A DNA stretch of 64,000 bases, taken from Diphasiastrum complanatum. Taxonomy: Eukaryota > Streptophyta > Lycopodiopsida > Lycopodiales > Lycopodiaceae. The position numbers and the translations under genes were made by a program. Of this stretch, positions 37,801 to 50,043 are shown piece after piece. The number at the start of each line of letters is the position of its first letter. Positions within the stretch are counted from its first letter, which is position 1. The DNA lies in contig MU832213.1 of assembly GCA_029204225.1 (NCBI GenBank), forward strand, positions 17,786 to 81,785, given 5' to 3'. The notes below the pieces were generated by a model. The model was not told the origin of the DNA. It ran no database searches and worked only from the letters and a program-made list of their open reading frames with translations.

Positions 37801-40800
37801 CTGTACACCCAACAATCTCAAACTTGCTTGTGTGGTTTGCTTTCACACCTTTCAACAATCTAGTTTCCTTACTAGTTAATTTTGTTTCTGATCACGTGTT
37901 ACCATTTCTTCTTATTATAGTTCTTCCTCTTCCTCTTCTTCCCACTACTCATTCACATTTCTACTACTTATTCTCCTTCTTCTTGTTCTGCTTCTCCTCC
38001 TGTTCCTGCCTCCTCCTAATTGAGACCTACTTGGAGTTTACAGTTTCCTGGCCATCTAAAAATGTGAACAAGACATACAAATCACATCAAGCTATGTAAT
38101 TTCAATTTTATTGTAGGGTGTACTCTTTTTTCTCTCCTATGCAGTCATAGTGTTTCAACAATTGACATGAAAATCTTTCTTTGGGGATTGTTTGCTTTCC
38201 TTTTCCTTGAGCCAGGCATACATCATAGAACCTTTTAGGGCTGGACTATGGTGCTTAAATTTTACAATCATTTACCAGAATGTCTTTTGTGTACATGCTT
38301 GAAAGATGGTCATATGAAATTCTCACTTTCCTCCAATTTATTTTGCATGTTTATTGTACATGGTGTCTATAGGAACTAAAGCAAAATTGGGAATTCCATC
38401 AATGGCTATAAATTTCTTTCTTATGACATTTTCCCATAGAAATGTTCTCTTTTGTCTTCCTTCACGTGCTCATGGTTCTCCCTTGTAATGGTATCTATCT
38501 GCTACTAGTTTGAAATGTTGTTCTACGTTGGAAACTGACATTTTTTGAAGAGCTGTCTACGTAGATTTGAGGATAAATTGATGTTTGATGCATTGCAATC
38601 TCAGGTTGCTGGATATTTGCTAGGAGAGTATAGTCACCTACTAGCTAGAAGACCAGGTTGCAGTCCAAGGGAAATATTTCCCATAATTCATGATAAGTTT
38701 CCAAATGTTGCGTAAGTTGGTGTAGCTTATTGTGTGGTAAAGTATTATTTTCAGTGAATGTTTCTTCCTTGCTATAAAAATAATTTTTTATGAATTTTGG
38801 CGCATATTGAAATGAAAGTTCAATTTCAATTTCAATCGTTTAATATGCTGGAAGCAGAAAAAGTTGTCGTTTCTGAAGTTTGTATGGATGCTATGAACTA
38901 GGAGAACTTCATTTGAGTCATCTGAATACATTGGTATTGACGTTTCTCTGATTGTTGGTTCAGTATTCTATTTATGCCTGTTGTATGCGCCTCCAGGGTC
39001 TGATGTTATTTCATTTTTGTCAACATAGGACTTCAACAAAGGCATTACTGCTCTCTGCATACATAAAGATTTTGATGCACTCGCAGCCTGGAGATCCTGA
39101 ATTGCAGAAGCAGGTCTTGTCAGTTTTCAAGAAGTAAGATTTGAGTTGAAAACATGATCTTGTCCGTGTTTCATTCATTCAGGAGTGATTGACTTGCTGA
39201 TATTCACGATTATAGAGTTCTTCTTTATGCTATCCAATTTCTTCGTGTTATTTCTGCTGATTTGAAGGAAAAACCATTTCTTAAACGTCCTACTATACAG
39301 CATCCCTAGTAAAATTTGTTCTACGACATTTTAACAGATACATGACAAGGTTGGATTTGTCTGAGCACCCACCCAAAATTGATATCTTCTAGAATCGATT
39401 TCCTCAGAGTCATTCAAGTCTTGTACACGACTTGGGAGATTGCAGTCAGGCAGTTCGGAGAAAATCTATGTCGGAGTTTGTTTGGGATAAGAGATCTAGT
39501 AAGATTCAAGAAATAAGAGAGGTGGGAAATGTGAGGAATATAATTATTACCAGACAGCTTAAGCCCATTATAATCTAGCTTCTTAATGCATATCAATCTC
39601 CAGAATCTCTGTGCCATGGTCTGAACTTGAAGCTGCCATTGCATATGTTGTGACAGTAGTAATTAAAAAGTCATATAGTCAGTAAAAGCCTTGCTAATAA
39701 GTAGCTGTACGACACGAGGTTATGTTAGACCTTTTGACATTCTTTCCAGTTTCTATGGTGGAAAAGTTTCTTGGATTGGGTTTTTGGACAAATCGGGAGC
39801 TCTGAATTCCATTACGGGGCACTGACTCATTCTGCCTTGTGACTCACTAACGTTAGAAGACCATGGTGGCATGAGCATTTCTAGGGGAAATAATATTTCA
39901 GAAGTCAGTTGCTATTTAAGGACCGGTTCTCATGTTTAAAGGGTCTTACTGACTGGACCTTTTGTATTTCTAGCTATTGCTACCTAGGAAACATTGTGTC
40001 CAAGAGGGATGGTTTTCACTTTCTTTTATTTTGAGAATCTCTTTCACTTTGTGTGACAACTGCTTTGATGGTTCATATGTGTTTTCTTGTGTCTGTAGCA
40101 TTAGCTTGCTTTGGCAACCTTCCTCTAAGAAGAATGTGGTAATTTTGTATCTATCTAGGTATGAAACCTACTTAGATGCGGAAGTACAACAACGAGCCAT
40201 TGAATATTTCGTGCTCAGCCAGAAAGGGCCATCTATGGTGGACATTATGGCCGAAATGCCGAAGTTTCCAGAACGTCAGGTAAGTTAAACCAAATTTCAT
40301 AGCTCTTCAGTTTAAATGTTCACCTGGGACCTGTAGTAGTAACGGTTTCACCTGGTTTGGGTTTCTGGGGCTTTGTCAAAAGTTCTTGCTGAAAAATGTA
40401 CACTGTTAGCAGCAGGTACTAAGTATTCACTTCCAAGTATTCTCAAAAGGTGAAGCCTGGAATATTGTACGTAGTTATTACAGTGGATCCGGTCTTCCTT
40501 ATTCCTAAATTCACCAATCATACAATGTTGCCTCTCCAATACAGTCAGCTCTTTTGAAAAAGGCAGAGGATACAGATGGGGATGCTGCAGAATTGAGCGC
40601 CACAAAACTAAGGTTACAACAACAGACTTCAAACGCAGTTGTTGTTGTCAATCAGCATTCTGCCAATGGCACAAGCCATCCTGCACCACTTTCCAGTGTT
40701 TCTTCTGGAACCCGCAACATTGTATACCTTATTCCTTGTTATTGTATTTGTGCATCTTTAGTATCAACTTTATTGGCTAAATTTTTTTTGAGTTTTGAGC

Positions 40801-43800
40801 TTCCTGTGCTGGTGTACACTTCTCTTGAGGCTATCCACTTTAGTTTATGTATAATGTGGGTATTCTGGCTTTTGTTTTCTAGGATCGTGGATTTCTCGAA
40901 CAATCTCAAGTTGGACCCCAACATAATGACGTTCCAGTTAAAGCTGCAGGAATGGTGCAAAGTTTAACTGCGGACTTGTTGGGCGATTTATTGGCTCCGC
41001 TAGCCATTGAAGCTGCTCCTGCTTCGGTAGCTGCAACACCAACCACTGCTATCTTACCTCTGGAGGAACCTCCTGTTGGCCCTGCAGATCCATTGGCATT
41101 GGCTGTGCTTGATGGAAATTCATCTTCTGTTCAGGTACTTTTCTAGTCAAGTATGTCTATAGAAATGGCTTACTTCACATGAAACGCTTTGATTTTGCTT
41201 ATTGTACTTCACACGATAAACTTCATGGAAGACCAAAAGTTATAAGTACAAAGACAAGTTTGATAAAGGAAAAAGAAGGTTCTTTTGAAATTTGAGGTTT
41301 ATTATGGATGTTATAAAGCTTCTGTAATCTCCAAGTTAATCTGCTTTAAAAGCTCTTTCTTGTCCAGCTGTACAATTCTTTTCTATATGTTAAAGAAATT
41401 TCTCATGAATCTGGTCCTTCTGAACTTGTAATTGCCAGTCTTACTTTTTCAAATGATGTTTGTTTTTGGCAAGAGATTAACAAGTTTCTATTTTCAAAGA
41501 AAGCTGTTGTTTCTTACTGAGATCATTCGTTTTTGTTTGAGACGTCCATGAACTTTGTGTTTGATGTATGAATCTAAACGTGCTGCGAGATTCAATTTTT
41601 TGAAGAACTATAATAAGAGGCGACGTTCTTTTGAAAACAAACATGGTTTATGAGTGTCACTCGTACACTGTTTTTTAACTCCAAGAGACTTCAACATTCT
41701 CAATCACGCGATCTCCGCCTAGTGAAGAATCAAGTAATCAGTGGCTGTGACTGTGAGGTAGAATGCTGGGGTGTCCCTTATAAATCTCTCCGTAATATGA
41801 ACATCTCGCGTACCAACAGAGCAACACATCGTGGGTCCTCATAGGCTATGAGGGAGCGTAGAGTGGTAGGCATGTCTCGAAATAGTCAATGATATCGCGC
41901 TCTGATCTCATAGTAAACTGGGCTTCTGAAGATAAAGTGCTCGTCAGAATCCACCTCACCTAGAGAGCATAACTAGCAAATCCACTCCTCTCTGGGAATA
42001 GCATGGAACCTCCCCGTCTCAATAGCTAGCTGACGAGAAGACACCTTGAGCTGTCCCAACGTGAATCTGAGGCAATGCGATTGTCCCGACTTCAAGTAGC
42101 GTGGCTTGACCGGGGTCCCAGATGCATCCAGCTCCAAGAAATGTGTTCGAAAGAAAGCTGGCTAACCCCTATCTGGTTATGCCAAGTCCACTCTAGATAC
42201 GCGCAATAGAGGAATCGTCTGATATACTGGTGGGTGCCTGAGGGAAGCTCTATGATGGAGATACCAAATGACTCACGTAGGAGGTGGGATGCCTGAGAGA
42301 ACCATGATAATCTGTAGCCCTGACCATGGAGATGCTATGAGGAGGATAGTGCAATCTGTATGTGTCGTCTGTCTGTATCTGGTAACGCCTGTATCCTCTT
42401 TGTATAGGTAATGAGCTGAAGAGCTGCCTCGATCTGGATAGGTGGAACTGCAAACTCGGCCAAAATAATCTCATGTGGAACCGAAGGCCTCGCACGGATC
42501 AACCGAGCTAGCATAGTGGTCTGTAGTCGTGAGAGACTGGCCCAGTGTGAAGAGGGAAGACTTGCACACCATGCCTTTGCCGCATATAGAGCCGTGGGGG
42601 TGACAATGGTATCAAAAACGCGACACTTGCTGCGAGCATCCTGGATGGACTTCCAGAAACAAAATCTCTCTAGCTGAACAAGGGAGGCATGTCCCTTCCC
42701 CAGTCGAGTGGTAGCGGTCTGTCTCATGCCAAAAGTAGGATCTAAGAAAAGGATCCCTAGGTATGTGTAGGAAGGGACCACCTCTAGAACTTGTCCACCC
42801 AAAGTAAGCTCTTGTCGCTACATGAATGCTCGAGAAGTGTTGAAGACCATAACCTTAGTCTTCCTAATGTTCACTCCTAGGCAAAATCCATGTAAACAAT
42901 CCAATTGTCGCTGTAGACCCTCCCTGGTAGGTGAGACCAATACCACATCATCAGCATAAAGGAGGATAGCGATCAAGATGTCCCCAATTGAGAAGGGTGG
43001 TTATCGTAGGAGCGAGTAAGTCTAAGGCATGGGAAAGGAGTTCAGATTCAAGGTCTTCAATATCTTTGGCCTTGTTGGACTTCATTCTTAATGGCTGCAA
43101 GTACCATGTCAGATGTGAAGAAGGATGGGTGAGTCGGTAGGGACAGTATACAGGCTAGTAGCATAATCAGTGCAGATGTGGAGGTCTTCCAGGAGGGGTG
43201 GTGGGGAGCGAGGAATGAACTCATGCCAAAAAGTGCCCGAGGAAGAACTAAAGAGAAGGTCAATGAGACGTCCCCCTTCAGTATCATCGTAGGAACGCTC
43301 CTTACGACGGAGAACACGGTGGTAGGAGCGTCGTGAAGATCGAAGCAGATGTGGAGCGTGGATACGTAAATAAGTAAGTGACTGGTGAAGGGAACGGCAC
43401 TCGGCATCATACCAAGGAGGATACAATGGTCGAGGTGTGCCTAGAGTCTTTTGGGAATGGGGTTTCGTGGGAAGAGTTAGTGATGTAGCTGTGTGGAGAG
43501 AGGTGGTGAAAAAAGCAACTTGGGTGTCGACTGGACCGTCATGAGGAAAGGAGAACTGCCCAAGATGATAGCGCAGGCCGTGTGATAGGGGCTGTGAGAG
43601 ATAGAGCGGCAACAATGGCAAACCAGAAGGATCCAGAGAGAGGAACTGTGTTTGGTAATAGCTCAATCGAATGCGGGAAGGTGGGAGGGAGCTCCAAGTT
43701 TGCTGCATATATCGACGGAATAAATAGCCTCGGATATATGAATGCGTACCACGAGGAAGATCCATGATAGAGATGCCTAGATGTTGTAAGAGATCAGACA

Positions 43801-46800
43801 CCTGCTGGTACCAGGATAGCCTGGCATGGGAATCAGCTAGGACACGTGAAAAAAAAACCGCAGCAACTATGTATCTATCCTGGTGAGATGCACAAATCTC
43901 CTGAATCCGCTGAAGAAAAAGAATAAGGTTGAAAAAGCCCTCAAGCTTAATCGGAGGAGTAGCAAACTCATAACATAGGATATCATGAGGGGTGGTAGTC
44001 TTGGCACGTATCATGCGAGGAATGCGGGAAATGCCTACCCAGTCCCGGAGAGAAAGTCTTGGCAACTAGATCTCGGAGGCATACATCACTCCAAACTGGC
44101 ATCTAGTAGCGGGATCAAAAATATCCAGGCTCGAACTGGACCAATGCTGAATGACCGGAAGAAATGTGCGCAAATGCAGCCTTGCGGAAACCAAGAAGGG
44201 GCGCAGTAAACAGGACTCCCAAGTAAGTATAAGAGGCAACAATGTCAACTTCCTGGCCATCATAGAAGAATTGATAATTGTGAAGGCTTTGTCAATTGGT
44301 GTTGAAAATTATGTTCTTCGTCTTTTTTAAGTTAATAGAGAGACCCCAAGCAACACAAAACCGATGTAAGACCTGTAAGTGACGCTGCAACCCTTCTGGT
44401 GAGGGAGAAAGCAGAACAATGTCATCAGCATAAAGTAGAATGGGGATGAGCAAATGAGCCAGCGGGCAACCATCTCCACCTTCTTCACGAATGAGGCGCT
44501 CAAAATCATCAATATAAAGTGCAAACAGCGGAGGGGATAGTGGACAGCCTTGCTTGACGCCAATAGTGCTACGGATGGGAGAAGACAAATCACTACCCAG
44601 TCGAATACGTGCTAGAACTCTCTCATACAGAGCAACCACTGCTGCGAGAATAGAGTCGGAAAAACCAAGCTAACGTAGTCTGCTGATCAAAAGATGACGG
44701 GGAACAATATCAAATGCCTAAGAGAGATCAACGGAACAAGCAAATACCTTCTTGCCCATATGCTTTGCCTCCTCAATGATAGTATGTAGAGTGAGGACAT
44801 GATCAAGAGTGCTATAACCCCGGCGGAAGCCAGCCTAGCTAGTCACATACAATAGTCGAGAATCAGTCTCTGCCGTAAGAAAGTTCTGGAGAATAGTGGC
44901 ATACAACTTGGCCATGGTATGACCAATCATAATAGTGCGATAGTTGTGGACATTCATGGCATCGCCTGGTTTAAGAATGGGATGAAGGAGATTGGTGGCC
45001 CAAGGTATGGGGAAACCATCAATGACAGAGCGGTTGAAATAGCTGGCAATAAAGCAGGAGATGCAATGAAATAGTCCACTATGCTGTGACCGCCACCAAA
45101 TGGGTGGCAAGTATATGCGGAGGAGGATGGCCATTGAAGAAGACCGTTAAGGATAATGAGACCGTGTGCTTGAGCCAACTTCAGAAGCTGTTCCCCAAAA
45201 AGCGTAACCGTCGCTGATGAGTCCTGAGAAGAACGGGCATAAGAGGTATCCAACGGATGAAGAGAGAGTGTGTCAGCATAGAACTCAGTCTGGCGAGCGG
45301 CTGTGCGTGCGTTAAAGTCCCCTGCAAGCAATATGTAACCCTGTAGAGAGAGTCTAGCAACGCCGTCAGAAAGGACCTGAAAAACATCACCTCCCAAATC
45401 CATAAACACTGAAGTGTGGGGAGCAAAGTAGCACACTGCAACAAACAAGTCCTGGTCCACCAGCCCGAAGAAGGATGCAGTAATCTGAAACCACAAGTAA
45501 CGGCCATAAGTATCTTGAGACACCAACCGAATAGAAGGAGTATACACCAACCTGTACAAACATGCAACTCCACCAGAGGCCCGAAGTATCCGGCCCTATA
45601 GCATAGGTTGTGGAGCAGAAATCCACTGAAAACCAAAAATGTGCGGAAGTGGGAGGGAGAGAGAGAGAGAGAGAGATTTGTAAACAAAAGAAAATTTCAA
45701 ATGAGGAATAGAAGTTGTAACAGCAAGTTGCCTATCAAATGGTGTCCTTCTCAACCAGTTGGACAAAGAGAATAAGGAAGAACCAAGGTGCCCATTGTTG
45801 TAGACTCATGGTCGACATGTATCAATATATTGGAGAACTTCTAGGGTGCTAGCCTTCAGTGAACTGTTGTATGAATGCTGATCACTTGCACGAAGGGACA
45901 GATTATGAGAATAGAGAAAAAAAGGATTAGCAGTTAAAACAAACAACAACAAAAGAAACTCAAGGAGGCAGCAAGAAAAGAAATCAAAAATGAAAAGGAG
46001 GAGAGAACAAAGGTGCAGGTGCAGCTTGTACTGCTAGTCTTTCCAGCTTGATGGACAGCAGTACAAGTTGGGAGTTCATTTAGCAGGGTAGTGACTAGAC
46101 AAAGGGCAGCAATGCTCCCTGATGGCATTGATAGATGGGAACTGAGGGAGGCTTAAAATGGGTGGTGACCACCTTTTTGGCAGCAAGCCTACAATTGCAC
46201 TCGGAGGAGTGATGGCCGGTGAGAATCAAGAAATATTCCAATATTTTGCCAAGTAATGGATGTGGTGTGCCATGTGTATATATTGTCTGCGTACTTCGTA
46301 AAGTATAGAAAGCACATGTAATGTACGTATTCAATATGTTATCAGAGTGACATTCATCATGCGCTGTATATAATACTTTGATTTACAAAAGTCAGTCTTA
46401 AGACTTTAAGGTTTTGAGGAAAAATATCTTATTTCCATTGCGCTTTAGGATGTTCATAATGTGAGGATTTCAGAATGTAGTTCTCAAGATTTTAAAATAT
46501 CTACCCTACCTGCCAATATTCTCTAATCAGTTAGATAATTTTGTTTACACTGCATTCTTAAACACCTGTTCTCTATCTAAACCATATACAGTAACGCAGT
46601 CAGTTTGGCATTTGTTATAGCTATATTTACATGACTTACCACTGTAGAGTTTCTTCTGTTTTGCTCTAGTTTTCAGCTGGAAGCATTTACTTGATTGAAC
46701 TAGCTTAAACTTTGTGAGTCTGGCCTTTTGCGCTGATTTGAGGTACATGATCATCTTTTTACACTCGTTGACGGTACGGTAATGGTCTTTTTTCCTGCTG

Positions 46801-49800
46801 TGTGCAGCCAGTTGGCAGTACCTCAGATTGGTTCAATGCTCTATGCAAAAAAGATAGCGGTGTTTTGTATGAAGACCCATTTATCCAGGTAAGAAAAAGT
46901 GCACTTTTGACAAAATCCATACTTTTGGTTCTCATAGATACAAAGACAAAAGCAAACTTTGCATGCACATTCACCTTTTTGATTAGTCACCATTGCGTTC
47001 TTACTATAGTGGGACTCAAGCTCCTTAACGAGGTAAAATAAGGCATGTTTCTCACATTTGCCAATCAATAATATGTTAGGTGCATGACTGAATTTGTTTC
47101 ATCTAGCTGAAAAAAGATACTGCCTTTTGAAGTGTCAAATTTCTTCACCAGGAGGGGGGTCACATTCATATGTAGATATAGGTTCTCCTTATATGTAACT
47201 TAATGGACACAGCCTATTCAGTGCATGTTTCCTTGGTACCAGTTGCTTGGGCTGATACTCAGCCTTTATACTTTTTTTATGGGGAATTTGGTCTATCGTA
47301 ACATAGTTCTTTGTTGTAGGTGTGTTTCTCTCTTCTTCATGTTTTATATATTGTAACTGGTGAAAATTGGCATTAGACCTTCTCTAGCTTAACTCAAATA
47401 GAAAAGACTATGCCCACCATCTCATTTCAAAGTCTTGTGAACAGTTATTTTTTTATCATAAGGTTACAGGTTCTCCTTATATGTAACTTATGGACACAGC
47501 CTATTCAGTGCACTTTTCCTAGGGGACCAGTCGCTTGGGCTGACACTTCACCCTTTGTACATTATTTATAGAGCATGTGGTCCCTTGTAACATAGGTCAC
47601 TGCTGTAGATGTTTCTCTCTTCTTTGTGTTTTATATAGAGTCTTGTGAACAATTGTCTTTTTATCATAGGCTGGTGCATGATACACTCACATATGTCGAA
47701 GCATTGTGAATCTATGCATCTGTAATGAGAATGTTGTTGGATTTCATTCTCGAAATCATTTGTAATGTGGAACCATTTTTATGGATAGTCTGCAGTTTGA
47801 CTCGCATTATCAGTCTTCAACTGTGACTTTGGATTCTGGCCTCTATGACATTGTCAACATTCAAGTTTCATCAAATTGCAATGTACATAAATCATAATAC
47901 ATATTACGAATCACGATATAGACTTATAATGCTAAGTGAAGTTAGTGGACATTGGACATTGGACATAGACAATGGACATTGAACGATCATCGATGACAAT
48001 GTAGACTATAATGTGCCACGTACAAAATTGAAATGAAATGTCAACATCAGGATTCAGAATTCATCATTCATGGCAATAAATTAATAAAAATAGATCATGA
48101 ATCATGATTCATTGAACGAACATCATCCAAAATCCAAATTCCAATATGAAATAAGATGTATCATGTATATACTATAATCATAATAGGTTTTGGGACGAAA
48201 AGACCACCATCCTCACGTAGGTGTTCCAACCCTCTCTGAGCTCCTGGTCACGAAACTACGTTTCACTCTGCCATAAAGGATGGAATATGCAAGCCATGGC
48301 ATGCAAAGGCTGATGGAACCACTACCATCTCTCTATAGACTTCACTTCTTCCAAGCAGTGAAAGTCCAAAATCAAGGCTTCAACAGTGAACACCATGTGT
48401 GACCATAGTCTAATAGTTTTGAGCATTGAACATGCAAGTTAAAACTTGCAACATTGAGAATTTAGACTTCTAAAATGCATCTGTCTGAACTGAAATCCGT
48501 GCACATGATCAACTGCTCTCCCAATCTATCCATGAATTTGTAAAGATGGCTTAAAGTGGAGCCTTCTGCAAGACGATGTAAATGGGCTGCAGCCCCATGA
48601 TAATAGCACGTGCCTCATCCCAAAATAATGTTGATAGCACGAAGGTCTCTAACTTCCGTGACTTGCGCTCTCGTGATGGCCCCCAATCTTGCCAGTGGTT
48701 TGAAACCACCATTTGCCTTCTGCTATGCATCTTCAAGAGGTGCTCCAAAATGGGGAACATGTATGCAAACCTATATAGTTAGTAACCATTGACCAGTTAG
48801 AACTTAGAAGAGTAGTATGTACTATGTATTATCATTATGTATGTATGATAGGTCAAGAATTGAGACTCAAGTTTCAACGTCATCCAGCACTCAAGCAATT
48901 CAAAAAATTACAATGCAATATACTATTCATGCGAACGATTTTGGAAAGGAATTGGAATTTGGAAACAACCTGGTGGGGGCAGGTTTTACAACATCCAAGG
49001 TCGAAAAGGATCGGAACGTGGAAAGGACCTTGGGATGCTTAGTGATCAACCTTACGAAGAATTGTGCCACTTTCACAATGTCCTTGACCCACGGTAATTT
49101 AGCAATATCCTCAACAAGGAGGTCTAGGCAATGGGCAGCACAAGCGTTCAATGATCATAGATGTGTTTTGTTTCGGAATGCAGAGTTCTGATCACGTTCC
49201 GGAACGCTCGTTCCGGAAATTCGGAACTTTCCATTCCAGAACATTTTTTGTTTTTTGGTTAATTTTTTCAGACGTCTTAGAAAAGAAAAATAGCCATAAA
49301 AAGCATCTAAAACACATTTAAGTACCTTGTATCACAATCAGATCTCATATTCCCGGAATCAAGATGTAAGAACATGTTAAAAACTTTAATTTGTGAATAA
49401 TATATAGATGTGCAAAAGAAAGATAATATAGGGACTATTATCCTAATCACATGTAATTTCTCAAATTCTCAGCAATCATATTTACTGTGCACAAATTTTA
49501 GGAAATTAGTGACATTTATGAGCTAGATTTCCGAAACAATAGACCTAATTGGATTCAATTCCAAGGCTTCTGAATTGCCATTCTTTGTAACTATGCGCGA
49601 GCATACATCTCTTCTAGGATAAACTAGCGAACGAAAACGTTGCGAACAAAATTAGAAATATTTAGAATCTATGGTCTAAATTTTAATGATTAATCTATTT
49701 CTTTTATGAACATAGTTCACAAAGCAGCACCATAGTTGTAAGAGGGAACCGGGCACATGAATACCATGTATGTGAACCATGTAGGAAGTTATAAGTTATA

Positions 49801-49968
49801 ATTTTTTTTAAATTTTCCAGGGTTCTGACGTTTCAGAACGCCGTTTTGATTCAGGTTCGTCAATGATCAATTAGTGTTTAAACTTGAGTGATGAGTCTTG
49901 AATCATATTTCAATAATTGATTTATAATAGCTCAAAATTCAAAGTTCAAACAATGGATGTCCACCACA

Positions 49969-50043
<75 letters not shown>

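Larger units (their letters stand above)
41650..45690 (-). mobile_element. LINE (non-LTR retrotransposon) cluster in adaptin intron 19
   Basis: On the minus strand, from 45690 downward: endonuclease, RT, post-RT region, then from about 43550 an endonuclease-RT linker, a second RT end, a second post-RT region and a Cys/His C-terminus. Two YADD boxes are present (about 44420 and 42945). The simplest reading is two copies of one family in head-to-tail order, each missing part. Stops occur in the RT near 44830, 44715 and 44675. The element fills most of a 5.7-kb intron and runs antisense to the adaptin gene. Confidence 0.85.

Noticed and set aside
37665-38099. 144-aa plus-strand frame in intron 14
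   Set aside because: Spans a recent ~78-bp tandem duplication and CT-rich text; no domain, intronic.
43582-44209. Plus-strand frames over the LINE cluster
   Set aside because: Shadows of the 318-codon minus-strand LINE frame.
48817-49191. 124-aa plus-strand frame
   Set aside because: Antisense shadow of the minus-strand hAT transposase remnant.
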